From assembly GCA_900660155.1 (NCBI GenBank), contig CABFPE010000518.1:490349-554348 (forward strand): a DNA stretch of 64,000 nt, read 5' to 3'. The DNA is from Hofstenia miamia. Its lineage: Eukaryota; Xenacoelomorpha; Acoela; Hofsteniidae. The position numbers were made by a program, and so were the translations under genes. Numbering within the stretch: the first letter of the stretch is position 1; every line of letters starts with the position of its first letter. Positions 51,486 to 63,954 of the stretch are shown here, in pieces. A model generated the notes under the pieces. The model was not told the DNA's origin and did not search any database. It saw only the letters and a program-made list of their open reading frames with translations.

Positions 51486-54400
51486 CAGGGTGTCTCAGAA
51501 ACAACTGAACACATTACAACCCTAATAACTTATCCTACAAAGCATCAATCACATAGATTTTTAATCTTACATTTTGCACATCATAGGAGTTGAACACTGA
51601 AGATTTCAGTTTAATAGAGTGAATATGAGAACTTCTGTGATAGAATATTGAAAATGTGCATTTTTTACTTGTTTTACGAGAAAAAACACGCATGTTTATT
51701 CAAAAAACATTTTTTCGAAACAACACATTTTAAATCAAGTTTTCAATGTGATCACCACCGCGCTCAACACAAAGTCAAAGTCGCATTCGCAGAGAAAAGT
51801 GGGCAATAGCTTTCTTACGACAGTCATCGTCGATCTCACCGAAGCCCGCTTGAATTCGCTGCTTCAGATGGTCGATGTTGTGTACCTTCTCCACGAGTTG
51901 ACGAATGTGACCCCACAGGTAGTAGTCGCAAGAAGTCAGATCTGGTGATCTTGGCGGCCATGTAACTGGACCTCCACGTCCAATCCACCGGGATCCAAAC
52001 TGAACAGTGAAATTTTCAAAATTCATTAGGATGAAATCAAAGGTAAACGTTGTATTTGATTTTTAAACGAACAAAACAATGAATCGAGCTGAAACTTTCA
52101 CAGTTGAACTCCTATGATGCGTAGCATACGTGGTTAAAAATTCACAAGAGTAGATATTGTAGTTTTAATGTGTTCAGTTGTTTCTGGGACACCCTGTATA
52201 TGTGTTATATTTGTCTAAAAGTTAAACATTCGAAGTTGTTAGCAATTCTTAATAATACTATCAAACTAAATTCTTCTGATTTTTCTTATCTAATACATAA
52301 ATGTCAATCCAATGAAGCTTTTTTCATTGATATCATGGAATGGACTATTTGATTGTTAATCTGGCAAATTATCATATTCAAATCTTCATGATTTCAATAA
52401 ATCTATTGACTAGATTACTATGTAAGAATTTGCGCATCTGCTCTCATTCATGAATTCCGACATCAGATTAGCACATCACATCAGAGTTAGTTTGGACATA
52501 TTAAAAAATGACGGGATAAATTTTTGTATTTAGATACCAACATTTGCGCTGTTCCGAAAGTGGAAGGCGTTTACAGTTTGGAAAAAAAATGTAATGGCAA
52601 CAAAAATCTTAAAATGCAAAATTGAGTTGGAGCAAAATTTATTTATTTTGAACCCTTCCTTACGTCCTGCATTACTCAATGTTCGTGAGTTGTGCTATAG
52701 GATTAGTGACATGGGATTGTGCAAAATTGAAAAAGGAAATACGTATACCCTTGACGATTTCCGGTTTGCCCAATTTCAGCAACTTAACGAGGTGAGTATA
52801 CTTTCATCACTACTTGTATTTTAGACTTTCATAGTTTTTTTACAATAAAAATTTAGGTAATGGGTCGTCTGTCTGATTTTAAAGAACTTGTAAAAGAAGT
52901 TATTCGATCAGCATGTCGTACCGCTCTTCTAGAGCAAGGTTTTACTCCTGACGACTACTTTACACAACCAGAAGTTGAAGATGATGGTCGAATAGGTGGA
53001 ACGGCTTCAAGCATGATGCAGATGGAAACATATGGAGATTCAACCGAAAAAATGACATATACTGAACAAGCGACTAAAAGAGCACATTGCAGACGCTATA
53101 CAAAGTACTCTTTTCATATTTTGTTAATATCGCATACGGGGATACAAGCCACCTCAAATTATTAGAAAATATATAAATTTCTGCAGTTAAGATGTAGTTT
53201 TGCCTAAGGTGATGTTATAATTGCAAAGATAATATCGTTGGGATTTTAACAAAATAACCAGTACGTGTCTGTGAAAGTACACTATTTGACGATACACTAA
53301 TAATATTTTTGAAATATTGAAAGTTTATTTAAAATTACATCCAATGAGTCATGCTTGGTTGTAGTGACCTCTTATAAAATTCCTTGACGTGCTTGTATTT
53401 TGCATTGTGTTGGTAATTGCTGATAATTGTTGTGATATTTTTATTGCTACGTTGAAGCAATAAAAAGACTTGAACACTCTGTTTGATTAGATGCAACATT
53501 TCTTTTGAAGAGAAATATTTCTATTGTCTACATAACATAATATTCGAAAATCTTGTTCAATTATTATTTGTCTCATTGTCCATGTTTACATTGAATTTTA
53601 ATGTAAAATTATAAATAAACTTTTTAGTTTCATTCGTCTTGGTGACTATCTTATTGTAAACACATTGCATGTCCTCACTGTCAATTCAGTGTCAACGCTT
53701 TTAAATAACCTATCTAACCAGTTGGAGCAAATACCCACAACTGAAGACATTAGTAAAATGCTTCGCTTCGAAGAAGAAGAGCCCGATGAAAATGAAGATG
53801 AGCTCACAGTAAAAGAAAAACGCGCTCGAGATAAGGTATATTGAATTATTGAATATAAGACTTGATTGAAACGTTAACTGAATTTTAAGAGCTTACATGG
53901 GGTACGTTCGTATTAAAATTTGTTAATGTTGATAGAATTACTATTAATATGTAAATTCTAAATATAGTAATCATGTCAATTTTCTTGTTGAAAAATAGCA
54001 CGAAGTTATAAAGTTACATTCTTATTGTTTCTTATAAGAAATGACTACTTAATGTTTTTAGAGGCAATCGCGTAGTCAGGTTAATCTTTATAATGAAACG
54101 TTCTGTTCTTTCTGTAAATTATTTAATTTATATAGTATTGATGAAGTAACTTGCAGATTTTGCCATTTTATTACAAAAAACTATAAAACAGAACGAAGTA
54201 ATTGAAACCAATCAGATTACTTCACGTATGCAGCATTCAAATGGAATCATCAACTGCCATGTCGTAGTTGAGAACTCAATCGCCCAATGAAAAAATATCT
54301 AGAGTTTATGAAATTTTCACGGGGAATTTGAGGATTTGCCTAGTCTCTTCAACAATTTATGACCCATGTTCATAACCCTAACCCTAACAATTAAACATCG

Positions 54401-57400
54401 CTGTAGCATACACCAAGATGATGTGCCGGTGGATTTTATGCGGCAACCGTTAGAAATCATTTACATTAGAAATTTACTGTACTAATTTTTATGTATACCG
54501 GAAATTCCCCATACTTCACTGCATCAGTTTTTTTATTCTGTAGAAACTGGCAGTTTTTAACTATATTTTTTCCAATTAATAAAAAAATTTTGTTTCCAAA
54601 AATAATGTTAAATCCACGAGTTATTTTATGAAAATCTGGAATTATAAATGACTCTCTAACGAGTTGTCTTATTAGATCTGCTAAGTGCATATATGAAAAT
54701 AATAAACTACAATATTATAGAGTACTTCAGATTCTGAAGACTTTGAATTCGATGTAGTGTCAGCTGCATCAATTCCTCTGTCTGTAAGTTTTTTCAACTC
54801 CACTTCCCTAGTTAAATCGTGCATGTCATAGTCCTTCATTGACGTTAAAGAAAATTCAGCAAAGATTGCTTATCCACTTTAAATCATATACAATTTACTC
54901 ATTCTTAGGCAAAGGAAGAGGCTGCCAAAGCCGCAACACTGAACATTGATGAAGATGATGATGACAAGGAGAAGATGATTCCACCAATGTTTAAGACAGA
55001 ATTAACGATGGAGACTACTAATCAATGTCTGAATTTCTTACCAGACATGGAACACTTTCAAAGTGGAATGAACGAAATCATCAAGCATTTTCAAGAAGCG
55101 GTCTTTTCAGTCGACAATCTTGTGCCTGATCAATATTTCGAGGCGTTTACCAGGTTAATCTTTGATAAATGCTTACCTTTATTTTTTCGAATACTTTTCT
55201 TTGAAATAGTTTTTCATATCAGTATTATATATAAATGTCTAAGTTGCAAAGTCATTTCTAAATTTGGTTATAGTCCCAAGATCAACGGAAAATTTGAAGA
55301 AAAAACTTGTGGTGAAGGCCCCCAGCTTCAAGTAATGATCGATGACGATAAACATCTGAAGGACATCATTAAAAATATTCAAGATGCTATTCAGACCGCT
55401 TTTGAAGCTTGTTATCAGTATAAGGATAACTTCGCACCATTTGAAAAATTCTACAATGAAAATCAGCGGTTGGATATTAATGCCATGGCAAAAGAAGAAC
55501 ATGGTAATTTTAAAATTTTTTGAAGTACTTATATCGTTTAAAATATACATAGATGTCTCATTCTTTTCTAATTCGTTGAAAAAGTATCATAATCAGCACG
55601 AACAGGCACGGAAACTAAAGGAAAAACGTTTTATTGGCCTATATGAAATTAATACTGCCGATCTCAAGAATTTATTGGTTCCATCACCTCTGCGCTGTCT
55701 TGAGGTTTGCATTTAACTGATAAAATTATTTGAATGAAAATTTAGGCAATAAATGATATGCTTCCAGCATTAGCTAGATCTAAACTCGATTCGATTCTTA
55801 AAGAAGCACAAGACGGCCAATATAAGTTGGAGATCGTTCCTACCACTACAGTAGAATATGTTGAATCTCTCACATTCCTTGATGATATACAAGAAAGAGT
55901 AAGTTTTTCCCCTTCTTTGCTAACTTTTTATAAAATTCCATTTAGATAGAGAATGATGTGAGTATTACATCATCTGTGCATGCTTTGCTTTTTGCATGAT
56001 TAAGATTTTTTAATAGAATAACTTTAAAAATTTTACAGTCCCAATCATTCATTTGTTTGGATTTGAAATTTAAGCTCATTGTCATTATCAAATGCATTTC
56101 TTAGAAAATGCTAAAATTTTTATAAAAACAAGGAAAGGAAAATGTTTCACTATCTAATTGTTTCATCACGCCCATGTATTTAGATGGATAGTCTTGAAAC
56201 AGAGGCAAACATTGTTAAAGCTATGTACGATCTTATTGATAAATACAGCGTTCCGTACCCTCCTGAAGACATGGCTGTATATCAGGTTATATTTTTTGCT
56301 TACTAATATTTATTTTTCTCAAATAAATATTCCCCTTAAAACCTAGTTACCAATGTTTTGTGATTATTAATGTACAATTTTACAATTAGATGTTAGATCA
56401 TAGGCTTTTGGTTAATTATTTTTCACATTTTCTATAAAATATTCATAGATAGTTGTTTCAGCTTAAAGTATATGCTATTTTCAGAAATGTGTGTACATCA
56501 ATTAGATTTTATTTTTAGCCTATTCTTGTTTAGACTCTTAATTCCAGCGTGACCTCATTGAAAAACGCTATTGATAAAGCAGTTTCAGAACGTGAGAGCA
56601 ATCTTGATAAGTTCTGTAAAGAAATTGAGAAGGACATCACGGAATTGAACAAAATCGTTAAAGAAGTGAAACAAGAATCTCAGGTATGAATACAATTTAT
56701 TGTGCTTTTGTCAGTTTTCGACTGTAGGACTTGCATTTGGAAATTGCAGAGTTGCGTAATAAATTCTCAAATTCTTATTCGGTAAGAGCATGTGGTAATT
56801 TATGAACTGTTCCATTAGTAATAGTCAGTAACACACTTTGGTGCAATGTATTTAAAAATATGAATTGAGAAGAAATGATTGATCATGAAGGAATGAAGAA
56901 AACAAACGCTTTTCCTATCACATAGTTTCTCATATAAATTCCTGCAGCATATTGTCCCTTACCCACTATTCTGAATTAATATAGTAGACTTTTATTGAAT
57001 ATTGAGTTTTGTGTGGAAATGAAATGGATCTCAGTGTAATCAATAATATTGCATGAGTTCACCTAGTTAGTTCTATCTAACTTTAGTTCTAACAATCAAT
57101 TACTTAACATAATAAAACGAGTATGTGTTTCGCATCCTTAAGAATTATTTAAATATGGGATTGATGTATTAAACAATGTTTAGGACAATACTATTCTTGA
57201 TAAAAATGCTGACAAAGAGGTTGTTGCAGCGAAACTTAAGAAACTTCTCGAGAAGATGGAAACGTTACAAAATAAAGCTTACCAATATAAATCGTACCAG
57301 AAAAATTTTAAAGTTGAAATGACGCGTTTCGAAGAATTGGAAGAAGTTAATGCAGAACTAAAACTTAAACAACTGTTATGGGACTCCATTCGTGAATGGG

Positions 57401-60400
57401 ATGCTCTATATGCTGAATGGAATGAAGTTAGTTTACTGAGTTTGAACTCAGAAGAACTGACAGCTACAGTGCAACGTTTCCAGAAATATGTTGCGCAATT
57501 GGAAAAAGGATTACCTCCTAACACAGTTGTCCCCATAATAAAACAGAAGGTCGACAGCATGAAGCAGAAAATGCCGGTGATAATTGATTTACACAATCCT
57601 ACATTCAAAGCAAGGCATTGGGAACTTATAGAACAAACGCTTTGCAAGCGTTTTACCGAAGAAGAACCTATGACTTTGAGCATACTTATTGCGATCAATG
57701 CATTCGAGCATTCAGAGAGACTTCAAGAAATCGCTGCGCAAGCATCAAGTGAAGCATCTCTTGAAACTATGTTGAAAAAGGTAATTTTGAACTACGCTAA
57801 TAGGATTCCTTACTGATATTTATACAAGAACACCTAAAGATTTGATTTATGACAGGCATTTGACTTAATATTGCTTAGATTGAGGATTCATGGAAAAACA
57901 CTGACTTTATTGTTCTTCCTCATCGAGATTCAAAAGACGTTTTTATATTGGGTGGAACTGATGATATTCAAGTGCTTCTTGATGATAGCATTGTCAATAT
58001 ATCAACCATCGCGAGTTCACGTCACGTCGGGCCTATAAAATCGAAGGTCGACGATTGGGTGAAGAATTTGGCTCTCTTTAATGAAACCCTGGTAATTTTT
58101 TCCTCTCGTTTTGAAATGATAAAAAATTGATTTGATTATAAATAATCTTGAAATTTCACCAAATATTCCAATTTCAATACTATCAGATGTGTATAATTAC
58201 ATCTTGCTTTACCTAATATATAAATCTTATTAATGTTTATGATACAACAATTGTTGGTTAATAACTATTATTATTCGTGCTTATTTCTAATTCTATTCCC
58301 TTAGGATGAGTGGCTTACTTGCCAGAGAAATTGGTTGTACTTGGAAAGCATCTTCAGTGCTCCCGATATTGTGCGTCAACTGCCCACAGAAGCTAAGATG
58401 TTTTCGCAAGTTGACAAATCATGGAAAGACGTCATGCGAAATGTCAATAAGCTTCCGAACGCTTTACGAGCTGGTACTAAGCCTGGACTATTAGAAATTT
58501 TCCAAAACAATAATGCAATGTTGGACCAAATACAGAAATGCCTTGAGCAATATTTGGAAACTAAACGCGTCGCATTTCCTAGGTAATTCCGGTTATTTAC
58601 TAATTAAGCCTAATAAAATAAATTTAAAATACATCGATATTTTCATAACACATTTTTAGATTTTACTTCCTTTCTAATGATGAGCTCCTTGAGATTTTGG
58701 CACAGACTCGTAACGCTCATGCAGTTCAACCGCATTTAAGAAAATGCTTCGATGCTATACAAGCATTAGAGTTTGGCGTTCTTTCAGATCCAAAGAATGA
58801 GGGCGAACGAGGTATGCTTATTGTTATGTTTAATTTGAATTTGCACCCTCTACTATGTACCAAAGTGATACATTGTGAAGCATTGATTGCAATTATTAAA
58901 TTTATATCCATACGTTAGTTAAAATCAACTTAGTATAAATGTTTAGTTGTCCTATGCAAAGTAACATAATAATACATTTATTTGTTCTTTAGCATCCAGT
59001 CCTCCTACAGGTGCTAAGGCTCCTCCTGCAGCAAGTCTTGACATCGTTGCAATGATTTCACCCGAGGGAGAAAAGGTAATGTTAGGGAAGGGCTTAAAGG
59101 CACGTGGAAATGTAGAAGATTGGCTTGGAAAAGTAGAAGAAAGCATGTTTATATCTCTAAGAAAAATTACAAAATTCGCAATTTCTGACTATGATGCTCA
59201 ACCTACTAAAGCTGATTGGATAAAATCACATCCATCTCAAGTCGTTCTTGCTGGTGAATTTATTCATTGGGCTAGAGAAATCCATGAATGTCTTGACACA
59301 AATTCTGAGGAAGCAATTACAAACATTGCTGCATACGAGAAGAAAAGCTTTGAGGTACGCAATAGGTTTTTTTATATGTTGTTCTTCCAAAACGCGATAT
59401 TTAAGAACGTGAGACATGGTTTTTGTTATCTTTTGATACATTTAGAAATTATCATTGTTTCATTGTAAGCTTTAACTTAATTGGTTAATACCATTTAACG
59501 TAATTTTTCAATTAGGTATTTTCAATTTTCTAGTTACGTGTAGTAGCGAGTCTTAGCGACATTCTTGTATTTCTATGTGTACTGTATTCTTGACGCAAGC
59601 TCTTTCACATGATTGGATAAGGGTAATAAATGCACTTTTGCAAAAAAATAGAAGTTTGAAGTAACTTAGCCAATTTGGCGTTCTTACATCCTAAAGTGAG
59701 TGCCAACCTACAATTATGTCTTCCATGTGGCTGTGTTAATTATAGCATTTATATACAAAACAGTTATTGAAAGATTAAAAAGAAGTAAAACATATTATCA
59801 TGTATTGTAATATATTTGAAATTAGCTGTTTAACTCATATGTTTAGAATCTTTTTTATCTCGCCAGTTTGGTTCGTGGGAAGCTGACTCCTCTAGTCAGA
59901 AGTATCATGTGTGCATTGATCACTCTGGATGTCCACGCTCGTGATATTGTCACGGAAATGGTTCACGTTAAGGTAAGCACTAAGCTTATCAGAAAAACAA
60001 CTATAAAATGCAAAATCATTCTGATAGGATTTGCTTCGCGATTAAAGTTAATCTACGTAAATTTCTTCAAATGTTATCACCATTTTCCTTCATGAATAGT
60101 TTCTTAGTGATTTATTTGTTATTTTGCGAGCTACATTGATACCCATTTAAACACTTTATATTGAAATTTTATTCCTTTTTAGTAAGAATTTTGCATACCA
60201 ATTTTTTTCGAAAACGTTTTTCAAGAAATTCATTACGGAAACCTGCATGTACAAATTTTAAGTTAGTTCAATATTATTCATTTATAAAATTTGGAGCCAT
60301 AGGTGTCTTTTAGAAAATAGTAATTATTTTTTTATTTAGTGCGACAACATTGAGTCATTTGATTGGCAAAAAAATCTGCGTTACTATTGGGATCCTGAAA

Positions 60401-63400
60401 TCGACAACATGGTTGTTCGAATGTCAAACTCTGTTTACGTTTATGGATATGAATATCTTGGCGCTTCCGCTCGATTAGTGGTTACACCATTGACTGTGAG
60501 TTCATGTATTTCTCACTTACACCGATATTCGTAAAATCACTGTTTAACACTAGAATTGCGAGCACTCCTGGAGAATAAATTTACATCTGATGTTTCAAAT
60601 GCTAAGATTATTAAATAGAAACAAAATTTCTACTCATTGCAAATTCAATGAGGTTATCCACATAATTGGAAGTATATGTTTTTTGCTGAATGAATAATGA
60701 AGCAAACAAAATAGGTCATTTTGACCTAAAGTGACGTTGCTAGTGTTAAAAATCGTAGCTAGTTAGTGATTCCATTTCGGTATATTTTATATATTGCAAA
60801 TTTACGAATGATGCACGATCCAACTTCTTTGTTCAAATTAGTAGTTTCGCAAACAATGTCACCTGTTAGACAGTTTATAGACTAAGTTGTAGTTAAATTT
60901 GACAAGCGTTGACAAGTTGAATAGTTTATCAATCACCAGTTATTTAGGCATTTTTGCATATAATGTGTGATAATTTACTTCTGCTAGCAAATATTACATA
61001 AGTGTTCTTTTACCAATTACATTCAAACTCATATTTTCATATAGCTCATGTTTTATGTATGAAAGCATACTTGTAGTGACTAAAACTTTTAGTGAAACCA
61101 TTGAAACGTATGAAAATTGTCTTAGTGTGAAAACATTTTGCTTAATTCATTTATGTTTTCCTCTGACTGTTATGAGGCTGGACGAACCTTTTTGTTAGTT
61201 AGTTTATTACTTCTTTGTGTTTATTGATTGATAGATGGGCCATCGAATGATTTAAAGAGTTTCGGTGAAATATACGATTTTGGTAGTTTTTTATTAAGGC
61301 TTCGATGTTTAAATTTGGAAGTATACTTACAATCTTTAACATTTCGCCAAGCTGTAAAGTTCTTTTTAGAAAACAGCAGGCCTGGCTAAAAAAACAATGA
61401 TTGTTATAAACATTGTTTTAGACACATGGTTTTTCAAGTTTTTTTAAATATTTTTCAAATTGCAATTAAAGGGGTGTCACATCGTAAGTCTTTTCACTGT
61501 ACGGTACAAATTATTTTTCATGTTTTTCCCAATAAATTGTGTGGTTTGTTTCTGTATATTTATGGAAATACATGATTGAAAAGTTTTTTTCTAACAATTG
61601 TGATTTTCCTAGCTTTGAAAAACAGCATTAAAACATTCTTTTAGAATTCGTTTAATCTTTATTTATGAAAATATTTCGATTATTTCTTCTACTGCAATCC
61701 TACATGCAGAATACATTCAATTCAAATTGTGTAAAATATATGATATGAGTTTTCTTTATTTGGAAAAAACCAAAGAAATCCTGCTTTATTATAAGAAATT
61801 TTTAAATTTTCAACCGATATTATGCTTTAAAAATAATAAATTCATTATCTATTTAAGCATCTCCTAAGTTATTATGTTTAGGATCGTTGTTATCTTTGTT
61901 TAATGGGGGCCCTGCAGTTGGATCTTGGAGGTGCTCCTGCCGGACCCGCTGGTACAGGCAAAACTGAAACTACTAAAGATTTAGCCAAAGCTCTTGCCAA
62001 ACAATGTGTCGTTTTCAACTGTTCAGAAGGCCTTGATTTCAAAGTAAGTATGATTTATGCAGGTTCTTGATTTAATAAATTAAGAACTCCTTGGATTTAT
62101 GTGTTCTTGACCACATATTGCTGGTAAAGTCTAAGCGTGGGCAAGTGAAGATGTTATTTAATTATGATGTAAAAAACTATATCGCTTTAGATGATGGGAA
62201 GATTCTTCTCCGGTCTTGCTCAATCAGGAGCTTGGTGCTGCTTTGATGAGTTTAATCGTATCGATATTGAAGTACTTTCTGTAATCGCTCAGCAACTGCT
62301 TACTATCCGAAACGCAAAGGCGCAGAAAGTACTTAAGTTTTTTCTCGCATCTTTATTTGCTAAATATATTTGCTACCTTTAAATAGTCTTGGACATTTTT
62401 GCATGTATTTCCGATTTTGAACTTTCAATCACTGTCCATGAAATTACTTGCGATTTTCCAAATGATTTCGTTCAAACTTGAACTTGGAAAATTTTGTTCT
62501 CAAAACGCTTCAGAGTTGTTCATTTAGACAATTATAAAATAAACTTTTATTTACTATTTTTTCAAAATCGAATCTTGTTTTATTAAAAAAGAACTACTTC
62601 ATTAGATTCTGCGTGTTATACCTGACATCTGGTCTTGTAAGTTGCCATTTGTTAACTGAAAATAAGAAAATCTTGTTTGCCATTTTATTGAAAAATATAT
62701 ATTTTTAATATAATATGCGTGATCCGCAATTTCATATATTCTGCCTGGATTCATTATTAATATGAATTTTTTGTCAACTTAAATTGACTCTAAAATATAT
62801 GAGTGAGGGAAAGCATCATAGATATTCTCTCCTTTAGTTACAAAGGTTCATGTTTGAAGGGCGAGAGATTAAACTCAACCCAACATGCGCTGCATTTATT
62901 ACAATGAATCCTGGTTACGCTGGTAGAACTGAACTTCCAGACAATCTTAAGGCCCTCTTCAGACCAATGTCCATGATGGTTCCCGATTATGGTAACTCTT
63001 TCTATTCTTAACCATTATTGTCATTTATTATTATTCAAAACATATTTGATATGGTATTGGAACATGTATCTACGCTTATCTGTTTAACGGTTACAATGAC
63101 AGTTGATTTTCAAGGAAGGGCATGATTCTAACTGAATTTGAATTGCATGTGACATTTATATTTTAGCACTGATTGCTGAAGTCATTTTGTACAGTGAAGG
63201 TTTTGAAGAATCTAAAATATTGGCAAGAAAAATGGTGCAGATGTACAAATTATGTTCAGAACAGCTTTCTCAGCAAGATCATTATGACTTCGGTAGCCAA
63301 GTTTATTTGTTGTAAATTCTTTATTCATTGATTCATTATAGGTATGCGAGCAGTGAAATCTGTACTTGTAATGGCAGGAACACTTAAGCGTGAAAACCCC

Positions 63401-63632
63401 GACAAAAGTGAAGACGTTGTACTTATTCGAGCTCTTCGTGACAGTAATCTCCCCAAATTTTTACACGACGATGCCATTTTGTTTAAGGTAAGGATCTCCA
63501 TCGCGATAATTCTCCTAATTCTAATTACAGGCGATCCTGTTAGATTTATTCCCAGGTGTTAATATTCCTGAGCACGACTACGGAATTTTCCGCGAGTGTA
63601 TTATTGAGGCGCTGACCTCTAGTGGATTTCAG
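47437..63632 (+). CDS. DNAH6: Axonemal dynein heavy chain 6, 5' part (28 exons, runs off the window)
   Basis: Exons: 47437-47649, 47693-47851, 50948-51195, 51237-51381, 52534-52791, 52857-53104, 53628-53835, 54721-54783, 54909-55153, 55274-55503, 55553-55704, 55746-55898, 56184-56285, 56534-56683, 56728-56781, 57184-57780, 57879-58091, 58305-58582, 58660-58811, 58993-59354, 59847-59972, 60340-60495, 61882-62043, 62191-62328, 62838-62991, 63167-63292, 63342-63487, 63531-63632. All phases agree, giving 5,340 bases and 1,780 codons. DNAH6 is an inner-arm dynein motor that drives ciliary sliding. Diagnostic similarity to vertebrate DNAH6 covers the tail ([57 protein letters not shown]), the linker, and AAA1. 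About 4,000 residues are usual, so less than half is here. Start ATG 47,437 opens the first exon. An acidic insert spans exons 7-9. The 54-bp exon 15 is the least certain. Confidence 0.95.
47852..50947. other. DNAH6 intron 2 with hAT-end fragments
   Basis: The 3.1-kb intron is the longest resolved. GC-rich islands interrupt it: 49,438-49,507 starts CAGTGCGGGGCC and ends GACACTG; 49,757-49,790 starts CAGGGGGACCACGGCG; 50,028-50,063 is on the minus strand CAGGCGCGTATCGAG. These have the CAG-start, G-run style of hAT termini. The last two could be the ends of one small non-autonomous element, but no 8-bp duplication was found. Confidence 0.4.
51460..51485. repeat. (AT)n microsatellite in DNAH6 intron 4
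   Basis: Perfect AT run directly abutting the inverted repeat of the mariner-like element. Its last TA serves as the element's target site. Confidence 0.9.
51486..52196 (-). mobile_element. 711-bp mariner-superfamily deletion derivative in DNAH6 intron 4
   Basis: Ends are inverted repeats of about 30 bp with one mismatch: left CAGGGTGTCTCAGAAACAAC, right (minus strand) CAGGGTGTCCCAGAAACAAC, both followed by TGAACACATTA. TA flanks both sides (51,484-51,485 and 52,197-52,198). The interior holds only the C-terminal third of a transposase on the minus strand, so the element is internally deleted and non-autonomous. It is distinct from the mariner at 9.4 kb: the termini and protein differ. Confidence 0.92.
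51730..52026 (-). pseudogene. C-terminal fragment of a mariner/Tc1-like transposase
   Basis: The frame reads [20 protein letters not shown] then [20 protein letters not shown], the last catalytic block (acidic residue in SCDYYLWG) of a transposase family common in arthropods, whose members have [27 protein letters not shown]. A TGA at 51,772-51,774 interrupts it. The frame then continues with [14 protein letters not shown] to TAA at 51,730, the normal family ending. The DNA-binding domain and the first two catalytic aspartates are missing. Confidence 0.88.
61882..63632 (+). other. DNAH6: DNAH6 AAA1 module to the AAA2 approach (exons 23-28)
   Basis: Exon 23 carries the Walker A loop [18 protein letters not shown] (about residues 1,524-1,541) and [12 protein letters not shown]. 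Exon 24 carries [20 protein letters not shown], whose CCFDEFNRI is Walker B, then [15 protein letters not shown]. Exon 25 has the conserved [20 protein letters not shown] and [14 protein letters not shown]. Exons 26-28 read [53 protein letters not shown] and [18 protein letters not shown]1 is the main ATP-hydrolysis site of dynein. All key residues are intact, so the gene looks functional. The AAA2 P-loop must lie beyond the window. Confidence 0.95.
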
Positions 63633-63937
63633 GTATTGAGATTTGAGGAGTGACATTAGATTGCTTACTTTCATACTAACATTTCCTTTAACTTTTCCTG
63701 GATTGATTTTTCTCTGCAATGTTTTCATATGCACGAATCCTTTGAATGTTGCATGTAGTTAGACTCATCTTCATAAAAAACCAGTAGCTGCAATTATTTG
63801 CAATAATATGCTTCATTTAAATGTTACGTTTTAGTGTATGTTAATCAGCGGAATCATTTGGTTATTCTAAGCACGCCGTATTTGTGTATGAGACAAGTAT
63901 TATGAGCAAGAAGTTCTTGTTGGAATTGAACTTATAA

Positions 63938-63954
63938 ATATATATATATATATA

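Noticed and set aside
54374-54388. CCCTAACCCTAAC telomere-like repeat
   Set aside because: Only about two units, too short for an interstitial telomere.
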